From Bacteroidota bacterium (lineage in GTDB: Bacteria > Bacteroidota > Bacteroidia > Flavobacteriales > Schleiferiaceae): a stretch of 64,000 bases of DNA. The notes below the pieces were generated by a model, which saw only the letters and a list, made by a program, of their open reading frames with translations, had not been told where the DNA came from and made no database searches. The stretch lies in contig JANSYJ010000001.1 in the NCBI GenBank assembly GCA_024742495.1, forward strand, positions 124,001 to 188,000. Direction: 5' to 3'. Of this stretch, positions 25,952 to 36,382 are shown in pieces (within the stretch, counting starts at the first letter, position 1; each line of letters opens with the position of its first letter). Position numbers and translations under genes: made by a program.

Positions 25952-28900
25952 AGCGCTTTCTAGAGTTTTTCATCAAATACCCCGTTACGGTAAACGTAAT
26001 GATGATTGCCGCTCTCATATTTGGGGCGGTGGCCTGGACTAGTTTAAACTCCACCTTCTTTCCTTTAATTCCCGAGCGTTTTATAATCATTAATGCCATT
26101 TACCCTGGTGCTTCTCCAGAGGAAATTGAAGAAGGGGTGGTTAATAAAATCGAGGAGAACCTAAAGGGTGTTTCTGGGATTGACCGCTATACCTCTAGCA
26201 GCAGCGAAAACGCGGCCGTGGTAACGGTGGAAGTACTGCGCAATGCCAATAGCAAAGAAGTTTTGGATGATGTGGAAAATGCCGTGAATCAAATTTCGGC
26301 CTTCCCCGCAGGTTTAGAGCCAATCACGGTTTTTCTTCGGGAAAACTTAACCCTCAGCATCACCTTTGCCTTACAGGGAGAAGAACTCGAATTAGATGCC
26401 CTAAAAAATGCCGCCCGGGAAATTGAAGATGGATTGCGGAAACTGGATGGAATTTCCAAAGTAGAGTTGCTCGGTTTGCCCGATGAAGAAATAGAAATAG
26501 CCATCAATCAAAAAATGATGCGCGCTTACGATCTTAGTTTCGATCAAATCGGAGCGGCAGTGGCCAGTAACAATTTGGATATTACGGGTGGTAAAATTGA
26601 AACCGATTCGGAGGAACTCTTAATTCGCGCCCGCTATAAATCCTATGATCCCGAAGATCTCCTAAAAACAGTGATTAAAGCCAATCCTCAAGGAGGAAAA
26701 GTACTGCTTGGTGATTTGGCCAGCATAAAAAAGCAGTTCAACGATGCCGCTGCTAAAGTGGAGCTCAACGGTGAAACTGCGGTTAAAGTCCTCATTAATA
26801 ATACCGATAGTGAGGATATCCTCATTACCGCTGAAGATGTTAAAGCCTTTGTGGCAGATTACAATGCCAAGCAGGATATTCTCAGCGCTCAAGTAGTTAA
26901 CAATCAGGCGAATTTACTTTCACAGCGTAAATCGCTTCTTATTGAAAATGGACTTATTGGTGTTTTCTTAGTGCTAATACTGCTAAGTCTATTCCTCAAC
27001 TTCAGAGTGGCATTTTGGGTAGCAGCGGGTTTACCAATTTCCTTTTTTGGGATGTTTATTCTCGCTACCTATTTTGGAGTAACCATTAATGTAATCTCCC
27101 TTTTTGGGATGATCGTAGTTGTTGGCATCCTAGTAGATGATGGCATCGTTGTAAGTGAAAACATTTACCACCATTACGAGAAAGGGAAAAGTCGGATACA
27201 AGCAGCAGTAGATGGCACCATGGAAGTTTTACCGGCGGTAATCTCGGCGGTTTTAACCACCATGATTGCCTTTGCTACCTTCTTTTATATTGATGGTCGC
27301 GCTGGTGACTTCTTTTCGGAAATGTCCTTTATAGTAATTGCCACCCTAGCGGTTTCCTTGATTGAAGCCTTAATTATCCTACCCTCGCATATTGGTCATT
27401 CTAAGGCCCTGAGCATGGCCTATAAAAAGAATGTATTAGAGCGAAAGTTAGAGCAGTTTTTAAAACGCATGCGAGAGGGTTTTTACAAACCCATTTTAGA
27501 TTTCGCCCTGAAATATAAATTTCTAACCTTCAGCTTCGCCCTGGCCACTTTCTTAATCACCTTAGGAGCCATGCAGGGGAAAATGATTCGCATTTCCTAT
27601 TTCCCTTTTATTGATCGTGATAATTTCGCGGTGAACCTTAAAATGCCGGCCGGTACGAGGGAGGAAGTAACCATTTCCTATCTCGATCAAATTCGCGAGG
27701 CGGCCCTAGTGGTAAATGATAGTTTAAGAGATCAAATCCCAGGTGAGCAAGATGTAATTCGCTTGGTGGAGATGAGCACCGGCCCGACGACCAATGAGGG
27801 TAAGCTGGATATTATCCTACTAAATAGTGAGGAGAGAATAATAAGCTCCACCGTGGTGGTGAATGCGCTGCGCACAATAACAGGGCCCATTTACGAGGCC
27901 GAAAATTTAACCTTTGGTAGCGTTGGTGCATTTGGAAAGCCGGTTTCGGTATCGCTATTGAGCAAGAGCTACGAGGACCTAGAAGCGGTTAAACTTCGCC
28001 TTAAAGATGCCATGAGTCAGGTTTCGGAACTTAGAGATGTGGTGGACACCGATCTCGAAGGAGTACGTGAGGTGCGGCTGAAACTAAAGGATAAGGCTTA
28101 TTTGTTAGGTTTAAATCCTGCCCTTTTGATGCAGCAGGTACGCCAAGGATTTTTCGGCTATGAGGTGCAGCGCCTGCAAATTAGGGAGGATGAGGTAAAA
28201 GTTTGGGTGCGCTACGACGACGAAACTCGTGGCTCCATTTACAATTTGGAGGAGATGTACATCCGGTCACCTCAGGGTGCTAAGTTTCCACTAAGAGAAC
28301 TGGCCGATTATACTATTGAACGCGGGCCTTTAACTATTAACCACCTCAATGGTGAAAGGGAAATTAAGGTGGAAGCAGATTTGGCCGATCCCAATGGTTC
28401 TGCGCCGGATATGATTGCCTACGTTAGAGATGAAGTATTGCCGCCTATTTTAAATGATTTCCCCAGTGTCTCCTTCCTTTTCGAAGGTCAAAATCGCGAG
28501 GCCCAGAAAACGATTAAATCGGCTCAAAAAACATTTCCGCTCATACTAGTACTGATCATCTTGGTCATCACTTTTACCTTTCGAAGTTTTTACCAGGCGG
28601 TGGTGATTTTTACCCTTATCCCCCTCAGTTTAGTAGGAGTGGCTTGGGGTCATTATTTACACGGCATACCTTTAAGCATATTCTCCTTTTTAGGGATTAT
28701 TGCCCTTATTGGGGTAATCGTGAATGACAGCTTGGTTCTGGTTAGCAAAATGAATAATTACCTAAAGGAAGGACTGCCCTTTCACGATGCAGTATTTCAA
28801 GCAGGGCTTTCACGCTTCCGCGCGATACTTTTAACTAGTGCTACCACTATTGCGGGCTTAGCACCGCTTATTTTGGAAAAGAGTGTACAGGCCCAGTTTT

Positions 28901-29091
28901 TAATCCCGATGGCCATTTCCCTAGCCTATGGGATTTTAATGGCCACCTTTTTAACCTTAGTGCTGCTTCCAGTACTGCTAACTTATCTCAATCATGTAAA
29001 GGTTTATGGCTTATGGTTTTGGCGCGGTGAGAAACCTAAACATGAAGAGGTAGAACCCGCCATAATGGAATTAAATAACGATTATGAATAA
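25948..29091 (+). CDS. RND-family efflux permease
   Basis: 1047 residues, the usual AcrB-type length. First transmembrane helix ~13-32, large periplasmic loop to ~330, helices 2-6 ~333-480, a second periplasmic loop, then helices 8-12 ~850-1015. The proton-relay Asp pair is present in TM4 (GILVDDGIVVSENIY, D397/D398). In TM10 the usual Lys-Asn is replaced by GVIVNDSLVLVS, as in the non-AcrB Bacteroidetes/Vibrio branch. Substrate is unknown (drugs, lipids or metabolites possible). It overlaps the TolC-like gene by 8 bp. Confidence 0.95.
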   Translation: MKRFLEFFIKYPVTVNVMMIAALIFGAVAWTSLNSTFFPLIPERFIIINAIYPGASPEEIEEGVVNKIEENLKGVSGIDRYTSSSSENAAVVTVEVLRNANSKEVLDDVENAVNQISAFPAGLEPITVFLRENLTLSITFALQGEELELDALKNAAREIEDGLRKLDGISKVELLGLPDEEIEIAINQKMMRAYDLSFDQIGAAVASNNLDITGGKIETDSEELLIRARYKSYDPEDLLKTVIKANPQGGKVLLGDLASIKKQFNDAAAKVELNGETAVKVLINNTDSEDILITAEDVKAFVADYNAKQDILSAQVVNNQANLLSQRKSLLIENGLIGVFLVLILLSLFLNFRVAFWVAAGLPISFFGMFILATYFGVTINVISLFGMIVVVGILVDDGIVVSENIYHHYEKGKSRIQAAVDGTMEVLPAVISAVLTTMIAFATFFYIDGRAGDFFSEMSFIVIATLAVSLIEALIILPSHIGHSKALSMAYKKNVLERKLEQFLKRMREGFYKPILDFALKYKFLTFSFALATFLITLGAMQGKMIRISYFPFIDRDNFAVNLKMPAGTREEVTISYLDQIREAALVVNDSLRDQIPGEQDVIRLVEMSTGPTTNEGKLDIILLNSEERIISSTVVVNALRTITGPIYEAENLTFGSVGAFGKPVSVSLLSKSYEDLEAVKLRLKDAMSQVSELRDVVDTDLEGVREVRLKLKDKAYLLGLNPALLMQQVRQGFFGYEVQRLQIREDEVKVWVRYDDETRGSIYNLEEMYIRSPQGAKFPLRELADYTIERGPLTINHLNGEREIKVEADLADPNGSAPDMIAYVRDEVLPPILNDFPSVSFLFEGQNREAQKTIKSAQKTFPLILVLIILVITFTFRSFYQAVVIFTLIPLSLVGVAWGHYLHGIPLSIFSFLGIIALIGVIVNDSLVLVSKMNNYLKEGLPFHDAVFQAGLSRFRAILLTSATTIAGLAPLILEKSVQAQFLIPMAISLAYGILMATFLTLVLLPVLLTYLNHVKVYGLWFWRGEKPKHEEVEPAIMELNNDYE

Positions 29092-30421
29092 GCATTTCAT
29101 TTTCGCCGTGTTTCTCAGTTTGGGCCTTTCTGCTCAATCACCTTTATCCTTAAACGAAGCGGTAAAGCTTGCCTTAGAGCAAAACCTCAACATTCAGCTG
29201 GCCGGCAAAAGTGCCGAGATAGCCGATAAACAGGAAAACTGGGGCCAGGCGGGTTTTCTCCCTAATGTTGCCGCCAATGCCTCTTACAGTTATTCTCAAA
29301 CCGATGTGCAGCAGCAGCTTGCGGTAGGTAGCGACACCAGTGGTGGCGCTCCCCCTATTCGAACATTTAATGATGCAGTAGCCGAAAACTATAATGCAGG
29401 CCTAAGCGCCTCCTATGTTTTATTTGACGGCTTAGGGCGGATAAATAATTGGAAGAAGCTACAATTGCAAAAGGAGCAAAGTGAATTGCAATTGCGCTTC
29501 ACTATTGAAAACACCCTGCTTCAGGTTTTTAGTGCTTACTATGATGTATCCCGACAAGCTGATCGGCTAGACATTGCTCAGGAATCCATCGCTCTCTCGC
29601 TTAGGCGATACCAAAGGGCGCAAACCGCGCAAGAATTAGGCTCACAAAGCAAGCTTGAAGCGCTCACCGCCTTGGTGGATTTAGGTAGAGATAGTGTAAA
29701 CTATTGGAATGCTCAAAACGCCTTGATTAAATCGAGGCGGGCCTTAAACCAGTTGCTAAACTTACCCTTGGATACCCTTTATGCTTTGGAAGCAGATTTA
29801 AAGCTACGTAGCGACTTGGAATACGGCGTGCTCTACACCGAAGCACTCTCCAATAATGCGGCATTAATACAAGCCGAAATTTCTCGATCCATAAATCAAA
29901 AGAATCTCAATATTGCACGCAGTGAAAGACTGCCGGAAATTGCTGCTAATGCGGGCTATAATTTCAGTCGGCAAGAAAATGAAGGTGGCTTCCTTTTATT
30001 TACGGAAAATACCGGCTGGCAATATGGCTTAAATGCCCAATGGAATTTGTTTAGCTCTTACCGTTCTCAAACTGCTATTGAAGTTGCGCGCATCGCCATC
30101 TTTCAGTCGGACCTCTCTCTGGAACAGGCGCGGCAACAAGTGCAAGTAGATCTTAGCAATGCCTGGTTAGATCATCAAAATGCTAAAGAGATTTTGGCGG
30201 TTGAAAAACGAATCTTAAAAGTGGCCTTGATGAGTTTTGAGCGCAGCAAGGAAGCTTATGCACTAGGAAGCATTACGAATGTGCAATTGCGGGAAGCACA
30301 AATCAATTACATCTCTGCAAAGGCGGCGGTAAATGATTTAAGCTATCAGCTGAAGCTCACCGAAATCGAACTGCAAAGAGTGGCGGGAGTGCTTTTAGGG
30401 AAGGTCGATCCAGAATCATAA
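29084..30421 (+). CDS. TolC-family outer-membrane efflux channel
   Basis: 445 residues. Signal peptide (MNKHFIFAVFLSLGLSAQ), then the two repeated halves of an outer-membrane efflux protein. Each half has long helices (LSLNEAVKLALEQNLNIQLA and SERLPEIAANAGYNFSRQE...EVARIAIFQSDLSLEQAR) and short membrane strands. It forms the exit channel of the tripartite pump with the two preceding genes. It is the last gene of the operon; the following hairpin carries its T-run on the minus strand, so it mainly serves the convergent sus operon. Confidence 0.95.
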   Translation: MNKHFIFAVFLSLGLSAQSPLSLNEAVKLALEQNLNIQLAGKSAEIADKQENWGQAGFLPNVAANASYSYSQTDVQQQLAVGSDTSGGAPPIRTFNDAVAENYNAGLSASYVLFDGLGRINNWKKLQLQKEQSELQLRFTIENTLLQVFSAYYDVSRQADRLDIAQESIALSLRRYQRAQTAQELGSQSKLEALTALVDLGRDSVNYWNAQNALIKSRRALNQLLNLPLDTLYALEADLKLRSDLEYGVLYTEALSNNAALIQAEISRSINQKNLNIARSERLPEIAANAGYNFSRQENEGGFLLFTENTGWQYGLNAQWNLFSSYRSQTAIEVARIAIFQSDLSLEQARQQVQVDLSNAWLDHQNAKEILAVEKRILKVALMSFERSKEAYALGSITNVQLREAQINYISAKAAVNDLSYQLKLTEIELQRVAGVLLGKVDPES

Positions 30422-30424
30422 AGC

Positions 30425-30461
30425 AAAAAAAATCCCAACCGCCTTAAAGACCATTGGGATT
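30425..30461 (-). terminator. Terminator of the sus operon (shared intergenic hairpin)
   Basis: AATCCCAA (30431-30438) pairs with TTGGGATT (30454-30461). On the minus strand the stem is followed by eight T (30432-30425), so it terminates the sus operon ending at 30486. The plus-strand side has no T-run. Confidence 0.85.
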
Positions 30462-30485
30462 AATCTAGTGTTTGATTTTAAGGGC

Positions 30486-31358
30486 TTACTCGCAGCTGAG
30501 TTCAGCTATGATATCGTAAGAAATCCGCGTCTCACCGCCGGCAAAAACTCGGCGCATGATAAATATCTTAATCTCGGTTACATTCTTTTCTTCCGGTACA
30601 TTGAAGAATTTGCGGGGCACAAAAAAGGTCTTAAATAGTCCATCGCCATAGGAAGTCATCTGCAACTCGGGGAAATTACCTACAGTAAAGGCATTGTTCG
30701 CAATTCGAACCTTCGTGCTATCGCTTAGGGTAGCCTCAGCATAAAACCATACATCGTCGTCTGCTAGGTTCTGCATACCTGTCACCGTCTCCTGATTATT
30801 ATCGTAGTAAAGCATTACTAGATCATCATCTTTAAAAGAGCCCGGAAATAAGAAGGCCGGATTACGAGTGGTTACTGGGGGATCTATTAATAAGGTTAAA
30901 TCCTCCGACTTAATATCAGGGTCACCGAAACCACCGCCATCTTTAGTTTTTACCAAAAACTTAATATCGTTGGCAAAAACCGTTTGCGCATCAGTTTCAT
31001 AAAACTCTGTAGGAATCATCGTGATGGAGTAAAGGTTATCTCCTTCTTTGGTCATAACCAAAGTATCATTACTATCCTTCCAAGGTGTTGGCGGGTTGCC
31101 ATTTACCAAAGGGTGACCTACGGGATGCTCCACAGGGCTCCAAGTATAAAAATACACCTCCTCGCCGGCGGCAGCTGCATCCAGTAAATTCTGGGTATGA
31201 TCTAAAGAAGCATCTAAGGCGTTTAGGTCCACGATAATCTTTAGCTCCGTGGTAGGATCTTCATATTCTGGTGGGTCGGTGGTAATTTGGGCATAAGTAG
31301 CTGAAGTCCATAAAATGGCCAGCATCATTCCGAAATAGTGTAGGGCTTGCTTCTTCAT
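30486..31358 (-). CDS. Secreted protein in SusE position, probable glycan-binding
   Basis: 290 residues from the ATG at 31358, which lies one base after the stop of the preceding gene. A longer frame reads MKLSMLAISTLL but only shadows that gene. Signal peptide cleaved near TYAQ with no lipobox, followed by TTDPPEYEDPTTELKIIVD. Two beta-rich halves appear (TWSPVEHPVGHP...YSITMIPTEFY and VWFYAEATLSDSTKVRIANN...LFKTFFVPRKFF), each with the NxLYSITM/GLFKTFFVP pattern seen in Sus-locus surface proteins that bind glucan. Last gene of the SusCD operon, in the place where SusE/SusF-type proteins occur. Binding to starch is inference. Confidence 0.65.
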   Translation of the reverse strand: MKKQALHYFGMMLAILWTSATYAQITTDPPEYEDPTTELKIIVDLNALDASLDHTQNLLDAAAAGEEVYFYTWSPVEHPVGHPLVNGNPPTPWKDSNDTLVMTKEGDNLYSITMIPTEFYETDAQTVFANDIKFLVKTKDGGGFGDPDIKSEDLTLLIDPPVTTRNPAFLFPGSFKDDDLVMLYYDNNQETVTGMQNLADDDVWFYAEATLSDSTKVRIANNAFTVGNFPELQMTSYGDGLFKTFFVPRKFFNVPEEKNVTEIKIFIMRRVFAGGETRISYDIIAELSCE

Positions 31359-31359
31359 C

Positions 31360-31833
31360 TTAGTTTCGGTTAAAAGTGTAGATATAGCGAGCATACTCAG
31401 TTTCACATTTGCTCTTTAAGGATTCGAATACCAAATTGGGATCAATGGAACGGGTTAAACCTCCTAATGAAACCTCGGTGGTATCGCTATTAGCATCTAT
31501 AAAAAACATGCTCGTAGGATACTCCTCATCGTCGAAGGTATATTGGCCATTCATACTGGTAAATGGCAAGCCATCTAAGCTAGTAGCGCTAATGGCATAA
31601 GTGTTATCCGCCGACTTAAAGTTTATGCTTACTGGGTTTTCGGTAAAAAACTCAGTAACGTCTAAGGTTTCCCATTGGGGGAAGCTACGGTCCTCAATTT
31701 CCACTGCTGCTAATTCCCAAGTGCCATTTACACCACTTACAACGGAGTAAGCTTCGCCTAATTCCTTATAAGGATCTGGCTGGCAAGACCAGAAAAGCAA
31801 GCCAATTAAGGCTAGGGTTATTACTTTCTTCAT
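31360..31833 (-). CDS. Sus-locus lipoprotein, DUF5004/lipocalin-like
   Basis: 157 residues from the ATG at 31833 (MKKVITLALIGLLFWSCQ). Lipobox FWSC. The mature domain opens GTWELAAVEIEDRSFPQW and continues with beta strands (SINFKSADNTYAISA, GQYTFDDEEYPTSMFFI), the pattern of the lipocalin-like or DUF5004 domains found in many Bacteroidetes polysaccharide-utilisation loci. It lies between susD (11 bp upstream) and the SusE-position gene (1 bp downstream). Role unknown; probably an outer-membrane accessory of the SusCD complex. Confidence 0.75.
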   Translation of the reverse strand: MKKVITLALIGLLFWSCQPDPYKELGEAYSVVSGVNGTWELAAVEIEDRSFPQWETLDVTEFFTENPVSINFKSADNTYAISATSLDGLPFTSMNGQYTFDDEEYPTSMFFIDANSDTTEVSLGGLTRSIDPNLVFESLKSKCETEYARYIYTFNRN

Positions 31834-31844
31834 CTTTATCATTT

Positions 31845-33224
31845 TTAGCATCCTCCGGTAGGATTAAGTTCAAATTCAGTGGTTTGCTCAGAAATTGGGA
31901 ATTGGATAATCATTCCATTACAATTCCAGTCATGACCACGTACTTGGGTATTTTCACCTTCAATCGCTCCACGGCGTTTCAATTGCTGGATGCGATCTCC
32001 CTCGCCAAACATCTCAATACGACGCTCATACTGAGCTGCTTCAATAATTTGAGAAGCAGCGGCATTAGGATCTAAATTATTGAGATTAGATCCATAAGCC
32101 CTTTCGCGAATTTCGTTAACATCGGCAATAGCCACCGATAAATCACCACCCAGTTCGGCAATGGCCTCGGCACGTAATAATTTAAGATCGGTAAGGTGTA
32201 AAATGGTTACATTAAACCAAGCTTGATTAAACTTCTTAATGAGCACTTGGGCCTCATCACCACTTTCATCTAACTCAAAGAAGCTTAAACGACGATCAGC
32301 GGTGTCGGCCGCATAGGTATTGTAAAATTCTAGGCTAGCCGTAAACTCCGGAGGCGATGGTAAATCGGAGCGGTAGTTGCCAAATCCTGAAGATCGGAAA
32401 TCACCAAATTCGGAGCGGCTGGTATTGCTGAAAATCGCTTCGCTAACCACTACGGTATCTTGCTCAAAGCGATCGATACTAGTGCCTAGGCTGTAGTTTC
32501 CAGAGTTGATAACCGCATTGGCATGCACAAGTGCATTGGCGTAGTCGCCGGCCTGAAAGTAGATTTTTGCTAGAAAGCCATTTGCCGCATCTTGAGATGC
32601 ATAGTAATTAGAACTCGGCCTTAAATTAGGCAGGGCACTCTCGAGGTCGGCGATAATGGCATTGTAATTTGTGCCAACCGGAGCACGAGGAACAATCTCC
32701 TCTACTGTTGCGGTTTTGTAAATAATTCCGGCGTGGCCATTATTATTCGTAAAACCATAAGGCTGGGCAAAAAGGCGTAAAATCTCCCATTGTGAGATGG
32801 CCCTTAAAAATTTAGCCTCGGCAATCACTTCCGCTTTCTCCGTTTCTGAGAAATTGAAATTGTCGATAATCTCTAAAATCCGGTTACAGCGAAATGCGGT
32901 AATGTAGGGATCGGCGTAAATAGAACCAATGGAGCTATTAAAGAAGAGGGTATTGTGATTGTAAACCTCGGTAAGGTCCTCACTGGATCTCGGGCGCTCC
33001 AAATTATCACTTAAGAGTTCATTTAAGTACTGAATGCGGCCATTGTAAACATTGGCGGTAACATCATAACAGCTCTGCAATAAATTTAAAACGTCTTGTT
33101 TGGTTTGCAGTGCCTCTTCTTCGGGAATGTCTGTTCCTTGCAAAGGCGTATCTAGAATCTTCTCACAAGCAACTGATAAAAGAAGTCCTGCTGCTAAAAG
33201 TATATTTCTATAGGTCTTTTTCAT
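31845..33224 (-). CDS. susD: SusD/RagB-family outer-membrane nutrient-binding lipoprotein
   Basis: 459 residues from MKKTYRN at 33224; an earlier in-frame Met at 33248 overlaps the end of susC. Lipobox LSVAC, then the SusD start CEKILDTPLQGT, a TPR-like helical core (YNAIIADLESALPNL, FLAKIYFQAGDYANALVHANAVI), and the C-terminal RagB/SusD signature (LRAEAIAELGGDLSVAIADVNEIRERAYG, ERRIEMFGEGDRIQQLKRRG). It is the lid of the SusC transporter and captures oligosaccharide at the cell surface. The GH13/GH65 neighbours indicate a maltodextrin or starch substrate. The symbol denotes family role, not orthology to Bacteroides SusD. Confidence 0.95.
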   Translation of the reverse strand: MKKTYRNILLAAGLLLSVACEKILDTPLQGTDIPEEEALQTKQDVLNLLQSCYDVTANVYNGRIQYLNELLSDNLERPRSSEDLTEVYNHNTLFFNSSIGSIYADPYITAFRCNRILEIIDNFNFSETEKAEVIAEAKFLRAISQWEILRLFAQPYGFTNNNGHAGIIYKTATVEEIVPRAPVGTNYNAIIADLESALPNLRPSSNYYASQDAANGFLAKIYFQAGDYANALVHANAVINSGNYSLGTSIDRFEQDTVVVSEAIFSNTSRSEFGDFRSSGFGNYRSDLPSPPEFTASLEFYNTYAADTADRRLSFFELDESGDEAQVLIKKFNQAWFNVTILHLTDLKLLRAEAIAELGGDLSVAIADVNEIRERAYGSNLNNLDPNAAASQIIEAAQYERRIEMFGEGDRIQQLKRRGAIEGENTQVRGHDWNCNGMIIQFPISEQTTEFELNPTGGC

Positions 33225-33234
33225 GATAAGCGGC

Positions 33235-36200
33235 TTAGAAGTTAACATTTAAGCGGATAGAGAAGGTACGTTCCTGCGGAGGGGTGAGATAGGTAATATT
33301 CACACTCATATTGCGATCGGTAGCATTCTCAAAATCACGAGCAATCTCTGGATCTAAACCCTGGAATTTGGTAAAGGTTAAAAGGTTGGTTCCGATGAAA
33401 GAAACCTGCGCTCCTTTTAGTCCAAAAGCTTTAAGCTGATTGCGATTTAAGCGATAGCTTAGGGTTACATTTCGCAAGCGCATATAACTACCATCATGCA
33501 ACCATAAGTCGGTGTTAATCCAAGGGGTATTGGAACCGTGATTGGCTTCGTCTAAGGTTAAAAGAGGATACATCGCCTCATCACCCGGAGCTTGCCAACG
33601 ATCGAAGATATGACGGGTTTTATTCCAGTCGTCCATTCTACCTAACTGACGTTTGGAAGAGGAATCGTAAATATCGGCACCAATAGTGAAGACTAACAGG
33701 AAGCTAAAATCCCATTGCCCGTAGCTGAAGTTGTTGGTGATTCCACCTACCGCATCTGGTAATACATTACCAACGGCAACGCGATCCGCGGGATCCCATA
33801 CGAAAGTTGGATTGCCATCAATATCTAAATATACTGGACGACCAGTAGCGGCGTCAACATGGCTAAAGCGCACGAGGAAGTTTGTTCCTACCGGTTGGCC
33901 TACTACGGTGCGCGTATCATTGGTTCCACCTGCAACGGCATCGGCAGAATAGCCACCTAAGCTTAGGATTTCATTGTAATTGTAAGCAATGTTGAAATTG
34001 GTGGTCCACTTAAACTTGCCTACGAGGTTGCGGCTCTTAACTTGGAACTCTACTCCTTCATTTAATAAGGCCCCAACATTGTCATAGTAGTTCTGGAAAC
34101 CAGATACTCTTGGTAAGGTTACATTCAACAGTACATCGGAAGTGTTCTTGCGGTAATAAGCAAGTTCACCGGTAATACGGTCCTCAAATAGACCATACTC
34201 TAAACCTAAATCAAAAATCTGAGTGGTTTCCCAACGCAAATCAGGATTCGGATTGTTAACGGGATAAAGAATATCGCGGCCATCATAAGCTTGCTCATTA
34301 AACTGATAGCGCGAAACGAACTCGATATTGGTGAGGTTTGCGTTTCCAATCCAACCGATACTAGACTTTAATTTTAAATAATTAATCCAGCGATTGTTCT
34401 TCATCCATTTTTCATCGGACATAATCCAACCCACCGAAGCAGAGGGGAAATAGCCAAATCGGTTTGATGGTCCAAAACGAGAGCTACCATCCGAACGCAA
34501 TACCAGTTGTGCGAGATACTTTCCTTTATACTGGTAGTTGATCCGTCCAAAGAAAGACATGAAACGCGTGATAAAGGAGGTGTTTACCGAATCGAAATCA
34601 TAGTTGTTTCTTAGATCCGCATCATCATAAAAAGCACTGCTCGCATCAAATACATCATTGCGCACCCCTGAAGGAGCGCCAGTTGTATCGAAGGTGGTAA
34701 TCTGATAACTTCTGGTAAAGTTTTCTTGGTATTCGGTACCTGCCATGAAGGAGAACTTATTATTCTCATTCAATTGCCAATCGTAGGTACCAGTTAAGAA
34801 ACCATTGTAGTTATAAGAGCGGCGGGGATAACGCTGCGCTCTTCCAGCGCCATAAACATCAACATCCGCTAAATAGGTGTTTGGACCAGCAGGTTCGTAG
34901 ATGTCTTCCATGGACTGAAAATAATCCAAAGATGCCGAAGCTAAAATGGTGAAATTCTTCATGGGACGATAAGTCACCTTGGCATTATTGATCGAACGTA
35001 AGTCGGTTATTCTCCAATCTTTTAACTCACGCTGCGCCACTGGGTTGGTCCCTTGGGTGAAATAGTCACCCGGGCGAGCCACGGTATCTCCAGCACTAAC
35101 ATAGTAACGATCCCAGGTAACGGGGTAATAAGGTAAAGCGGTACTCATAGCGGCTCCTAAACCACCAGACCAAGCATTGTCGACCCGATTGTAGATACTC
35201 TGGGTTAAACTGGCGCTGGCACTAAGACTTAATTTATCACTAAAGCGATAATCTCCATTAAACCTACCGCTCAAGCGGTTGTACTCATCTCCAATAATAT
35301 ACGACTGGTTTTGATCGAAGGAAACACCGGCATAAAAGTTATACTTATCATTTCCCTTGGTAACTCCAAAATCGTAAAAGGCTTTATACCCTGTGCGCAC
35401 TACCTCATCAACCCAATCGGTATTATAAGCTTGAGCATCCGACCAAGTTAGGGCAGGATTGGTAAGCACGGGAGTTCCGGTATTACCATCGTTAATCCAG
35501 GCCTCACGATACAATTGCAAATACTCTTGGGAGTTTAACATGTCGGGACGACGAGTAGGTTGTGATATCCCTTGAGTGGTAGAGAAGTTAAACTTTAGTC
35601 CGCCCTTAGCGCCTCTTTTAGTGGTAATTAAAATCACCCCATTGGCCCCTCTCGAACCGTAAATGGCGGTAGATGCGGCATCCTTTAGGATTTCAACCGA
35701 CTCAATATCTTCTGGGTTTAAGAAGGCTAAAGGATTTTGATTCATACCGCCGCTATTACCTCTACTGAAGTAATCCTGATTTAGCTGCACGCCATCAACA
35801 ATATAAAGCGGGTCGCCCCCTGCTCCAATACTAGCGATACCTCGAACACGAACCACCGAAGCGGAACCGGCCAAACCGCTACCCGTTACAATTTGTACAC
35901 CAGCGGCTTTTCCTTGCATTGCCGTCTCAAAACTGGGAGCTGGCATATCATTAAGTTCTTTGGCCTCAAGCTTTACCACATTACCGGTAAGCTCACGACG
36001 TCTTTGCACACCGTAACCCACCACTACGATTTCATCGAGCTGAGAGCTGTTTTCTGCGAGCTGAACGTTTAAGGAACGCGTCTCCCCTTTCTTAATGTTT
36101 ATTTCAAGCTGCTTGGTTTCGTAGCCTATGAATGAAAATTCTAAAACTACCTTACCTGGCTTAATACCCGAAAGGCTGTAGTTTCCATCAAAGTCAGCGG

Positions 36201-36357
36201 CTGTACCTACTCCACTTTGGCCTACGGCAACTACCGAGGCACCTGGTAAAGACAAGCCATCTTTATCCGTTATAGTCCCATTAACCACTTGTGCCTCTAT
36301 GCTCCAAGCAGCAATAGAAAGTAGTAGCACTAAGAAGGACCGTAAAGTTGTTTTCAT
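33235..36357 (-). CDS. susC: SusC/RagA-family TonB-linked outer-membrane transporter
   Basis: 1040 residues from MKTTLRSFLVLLLS at 36357. The frame extends further upstream, but that part would overlap the promoter and operator. Signal peptide, then a carboxypeptidase-D-like regulatory domain (VNGTITDKDGLSLPGASVVA, ~22-105), TonB/plug region (VVVGYGVQRRRELTGNVV, DPLYIVDGVQLNQD, VEILKDAASTAIYGSRGANGVI) and a 22-strand barrel ending LTPPQERTFSIRLNVNF. It imports oligosaccharides, here presumably maltodextrins, across the outer membrane with SusD. First gene of a four-gene minus-strand operon. A -7 element and the AGTGTA-N5-TACACT palindrome lie directly upstream. Confidence 0.96.
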   Translation of the reverse strand: MKTTLRSFLVLLLSIAAWSIEAQVVNGTITDKDGLSLPGASVVAVGQSGVGTAADFDGNYSLSGIKPGKVVLEFSFIGYETKQLEINIKKGETRSLNVQLAENSSQLDEIVVVGYGVQRRRELTGNVVKLEAKELNDMPAPSFETAMQGKAAGVQIVTGSGLAGSASVVRVRGIASIGAGGDPLYIVDGVQLNQDYFSRGNSGGMNQNPLAFLNPEDIESVEILKDAASTAIYGSRGANGVILITTKRGAKGGLKFNFSTTQGISQPTRRPDMLNSQEYLQLYREAWINDGNTGTPVLTNPALTWSDAQAYNTDWVDEVVRTGYKAFYDFGVTKGNDKYNFYAGVSFDQNQSYIIGDEYNRLSGRFNGDYRFSDKLSLSASASLTQSIYNRVDNAWSGGLGAAMSTALPYYPVTWDRYYVSAGDTVARPGDYFTQGTNPVAQRELKDWRITDLRSINNAKVTYRPMKNFTILASASLDYFQSMEDIYEPAGPNTYLADVDVYGAGRAQRYPRRSYNYNGFLTGTYDWQLNENNKFSFMAGTEYQENFTRSYQITTFDTTGAPSGVRNDVFDASSAFYDDADLRNNYDFDSVNTSFITRFMSFFGRINYQYKGKYLAQLVLRSDGSSRFGPSNRFGYFPSASVGWIMSDEKWMKNNRWINYLKLKSSIGWIGNANLTNIEFVSRYQFNEQAYDGRDILYPVNNPNPDLRWETTQIFDLGLEYGLFEDRITGELAYYRKNTSDVLLNVTLPRVSGFQNYYDNVGALLNEGVEFQVKSRNLVGKFKWTTNFNIAYNYNEILSLGGYSADAVAGGTNDTRTVVGQPVGTNFLVRFSHVDAATGRPVYLDIDGNPTFVWDPADRVAVGNVLPDAVGGITNNFSYGQWDFSFLLVFTIGADIYDSSSKRQLGRMDDWNKTRHIFDRWQAPGDEAMYPLLTLDEANHGSNTPWINTDLWLHDGSYMRLRNVTLSYRLNRNQLKAFGLKGAQVSFIGTNLLTFTKFQGLDPEIARDFENATDRNMSVNITYLTPPQERTFSIRLNVNF

Positions 36358-36382
36358 ATAGTTTACATTAAGATTGGTGCCC